Source: Acidobacteriota bacterium (GTDB lineage: Bacteria; Acidobacteriota; JAAYUB01). Taken from it: 44,916 bases of DNA. The stretch covers positions 1 to 44,916 of the forward strand of contig JAGNHB010000048.1 in the NCBI GenBank assembly GCA_018001935.1. Direction: 5' to 3'. The notes under the pieces are model-generated. The model saw nothing but the letters and a program-made list of their open reading frames with translations, was not told the DNA's origin and made no database searches. Below are positions 43,488 through 44,916 of this stretch, piece by piece; position 1 is the stretch's first letter, and each line of letters starts with the position of its first letter. The translations under genes were made by a program, and so were the position numbers.

Positions 43488-43826
43488 AACCAACTCCTTG
43501 AAAATGAAATGATCTGGGATGCTTCCTGCCGGCATCGCCCGGCCGGTCCCCAAACCGGTCGGCGGCTGCGATCATGGCCCGGAAAGAGCTTTCCCATTGA
43601 CATCAGTGTAAAGGGACGGGAAGCGGCGCGGTAGTGAGAAAAACCCCAGATCGACTGGGAAAAAAGACCAGTTTCGGGGGGGCGCCGCCCGTGAACACGG
43701 AAACGGATCGGACGGATCGGTCGGATCCGACCGATCCGTCCGACAGGGCCGGTGGAAAGTGCCGAACCCGGCCGCGGGAAACGGCCGGCCGGTCCGGGCG
43801 CTAAAAGCCCGCGACGGCGGCGGGAA
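43488..43826. other. Intergenic region between the M6 protease and arfB
   Basis: It holds the 5' leader of the M6 gene and the 36-bp perfect palindrome at 43708-43743. No gene or clear promoter is seen. Confidence 0.55.
43708..43743. repeat. 36-bp perfect palindrome built from CGGATC-type units
   Basis: Centred on GGATCC (43723-43728), the arms TCGGACGGATCGGTCGGA and its complement are perfectly symmetrical. It is made of near-repeats of CGGATCGGA/CGGATCGGT, so direct and inverted symmetry coexist. It lies 84 nt downstream of arfB. Confidence 0.85.
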
Positions 43827-44246
43827 TCACTCCGGGGTTTCCCTCCGACGGCCGGCCTTGACGGCGGCGCGGCGGCGCTTTTCCACCAGGCGCCCCTCCC
43901 GTGAGGACCGCGGCACGGCCGTGGCCCGGCGGGGCCGGCGGGGGCGCAGGGCCGCGGCCAGGAGGGCGGCGAAGCGCGCCAGGACGCCCTCCCGGTTCTG
44001 GTGCTGGCTCCGGAACTCGGAGGCGTGCAGGACCAGGACGCCCTCCACCGTCAGGCGGGAGGCCAGCCGCTCCCGGAGGACGGCGCGCTGGGCCTCGCCG
44101 AGGTGGGGGCTCCCCGCCACGTCGAAGCGCAGGGTCACCCGGGTGCTGGTCTTGTTGACGTGCTGGCCGCCGGGACCGCCGCTTCGCGAGGCGGACAGCT
44201 CCACGGCGTCGTCGGGGAGTTCCAGGGTATCGTTGACGTTGATCAT
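43827..44246 (-). CDS. arfB: Peptidyl-tRNA hydrolase ArfB (ribosome rescue)
   Basis: A 139-aa protein of the RF-1 domain, YaeJ/ArfB type, that frees stalled ribosomes by hydrolysing peptidyl-tRNA without a stop codon. The GGQ motif is at 'SGGPGGQHVNK' (about 22-32), and the Arg/Lys-rich C-terminal tail (about 100-139) is the element that enters the empty mRNA channel. No stop-codon recognition domain is present, which separates it from RF1/RF2. Start ATG at 44246 has no strong ribosome site, so expression may be low. Confidence 0.93.
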   Translation of the reverse strand: MINVNDTLELPDDAVELSASRSGGPGGQHVNKTSTRVTLRFDVAGSPHLGEAQRAVLRERLASRLTVEGVLVLHASEFRSQHQNREGVLARFAALLAAALRPRRPRRATAVPRSSREGRLVEKRRRAAVKAGRRRETPE

Positions 44247-44353
44247 GGCAGGGACGTCTCAGGCCTGCGGCAGCGAGCCCGAAGTGGTGGCACAAGCTTC
44301 AGCTTGCGCGGCTCAATCCTCCCGGATGCACCCCGGTGAAGCCGGGGTCGCGA

Positions 44354-44388
44354 CAAAGCGGCCGCTCGACAGCCGGCGGCCGCACTCC
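44354..44388 (-). repeat. GGAGTGCGG palindromic repeat at the ppnP stop
   Basis: Read on the minus strand it starts GGAGTGCGGCCGC, has a loop, and ends GCGGCCGCTTTG, the same ends as the units at 38.3 kb with other arms. It begins 1 nt after the ppnP stop codon. Nearby are two more small hairpins (GCACAAGCTTCAGCTTGCGC near 44292 and CCCCGG/CCGGGG near 44329). Confidence 0.7.
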
Positions 44389-44389
44389 G

Positions 44390-44671
44390 TCAGCGGTAGA
44401 GGCAGAGGTAGGCCGTGTCCACCGCCACCCGGAGCTGGAATTTCACGCCCGCGGCCACCGTGAACTCGGCGTCGGCCGCGAAGGTCTCCCAGGTCTCGCT
44501 CCCGGGGAGCTTCACCACCAGTTCCCCCGAGACCACCTTCATGATCTCCAGGGTGGAGGTGCCGAACTCGTATTCGCCGGGGGCCATGACCCCCACGGTG
44601 GCCGGGCCGCCCGCCGCGGCGAAGGCGATGGATTTGACGTTTCCGCCGAAATACTCGTTGACCTTGAACAT
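44390..44671 (-). CDS. ppnP: Pyrimidine/purine nucleoside phosphorylase PpnP
   Basis: A 93-aa cupin-fold enzyme of the DUF1255/YaiE family, which phosphorolyses nucleosides to base and ribose 1-phosphate. The sequence covers the full family length: '[47 protein letters not shown]' and '[23 protein letters not shown]'. The ATG at 44671 has GAGGAGG upstream, and a strong promoter lies above it. A longer frame starting at 44728 overlaps that promoter and is rejected. Cytoplasmic, single gene. Confidence 0.92.
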   Translation of the reverse strand: MFKVNEYFGGNVKSIAFAAAGGPATVGVMAPGEYEFGTSTLEIMKVVSGELVVKLPGSETWETFAADAEFTVAAGVKFQLRVAVDTAYLCLYR

Positions 44672-44699
44672 GCGTTTCCTCCTCGGTCGGTGTCGGCCC

Positions 44700-44728
44700 A
44701 CCATACCCGAAAGGAGCCGGGCTGTCAA
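44700..44728 (-). promoter_or_regulatory. Promoter of ppnP
   Basis: On the minus strand TTGACA (44723-44728), a 17-nt spacer and TATGGT (44700-44705), 28 nt before the start codon. The -35 is a perfect consensus. Confidence 0.8.
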
Positions 44729-44785
44729 TGCGGGAGGGGACCTCGCCGCGATCGGGGTCTTCGGGGTTCGGGCAGCAGGGGAAGT

Positions 44786-44916
44786 GATGGGTGGGGGGGG
44801 TGGGAGCGATGGGAATTATGGGAATTATGGGAGTTATGGGAACGGAAGAGCGGGGGCACAAGACAGGACGGCGGCGGGAGACGGGGCGGGGGCACAAGAC
44901 AGGACGGGGGCGGGAG
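44786..44916. repeat. Simple tandem repeats at the window end
   Basis: Includes three copies of a 9-bp unit (GGGAATTAT, GGGAATTAT, GGGAGTTAT; about 44810-44838). After these come two copies of a unit containing GGGGGCACAAGACAGGACGG, running to the end of the window. No gene is seen. Confidence 0.75.

Overview
The window is GC-rich bacterial chromosome with no rRNA, prophage or transposase. It holds about twenty protein genes, one tRNA and long intergenic stretches made largely of short dispersed repeats. The best guess for the host is an Acidobacteriota member or a close relative. This rests on remembered family distribution: the tandem secreted proteins at 6.4-9.2 kb carry a 'FRDVLxVDGxPVxDRxxRLxxLF' core that I associate with acidobacterial proteins of unknown function. 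Serine/threonine kinases with TPR tails and very large secreted repeat proteins also fit. This is inference, not a database result.

Layout. 0.1-3.8 kb (-): a secreted M36 metalloprotease with FTP/PepSY propeptide and six FG-GAP-like repeats, with its own promoter and terminator. 4.1-6.3 kb (+): a MoxR AAA ATPase and CoxE-type VWA protein with overlapping reading frames. 6.4-13.5 kb (-): five genes in one direction, namely a SYLF-domain protein, a membrane Ser/Thr kinase with TPR tail, and three paralogous secreted proteins of unknown function, the kinase-proximal one shrunk by two in-frame deletions. 13.9-16.0 kb (+): a TetR-type regulator overlapping two flavin proteins, behind a strong promoter and a 38-bp near-palindrome. 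16.2-18.1 kb (-): leuC-leuD with promoter and terminator. 18.7 kb (-): tRNA-Gln(CTG) with promoter and terminator. 18.9-20.4 kb (+): an unfamiliar 479-aa protein ending in a PilZ-like domain. 20.9-21.4 kb (+): an OsmC-family protein. 21.7-24.9 kb (-): an M24 aminopeptidase overlapping a secreted S9 peptidase. 26.2-38.3 kb (+): one gene for a giant secreted protein of about 4030 aa (DUF11-like, CARDB, YWTD propeller, Ig-like and a four-fold C-terminal repeat). 38.3-40.2 kb (+): a small accessory patch with an AT-richer orphan gene, a Phd/PIN toxin-antitoxin pair and a truncated FGE-sulfatase gene. 40.4-43.5 kb (-): a secreted M6 metalloprotease. 43.8-44.7 kb (-): arfB and ppnP.

Themes. Four peptidases, three of them with export signals, plus the giant secreted protein suggest a protein-degrading or surface-active lifestyle. 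Intergenic DNA contains at least five families of dispersed repeats. Several lie exactly at stop codons, one marks the break in the FGE gene, and an inverted pair flanks the M24/S9 peptidase operon. The most plausible undescribed biology is (i) the kinase/SYLF/tandem secreted-paralog cluster, (ii) the pseudo-receiver/PilZ-like protein with its in-frame mini-ORF, and (iii) the palindromic repeat family with GGAGTGCGG...CCGCTTTG ends.
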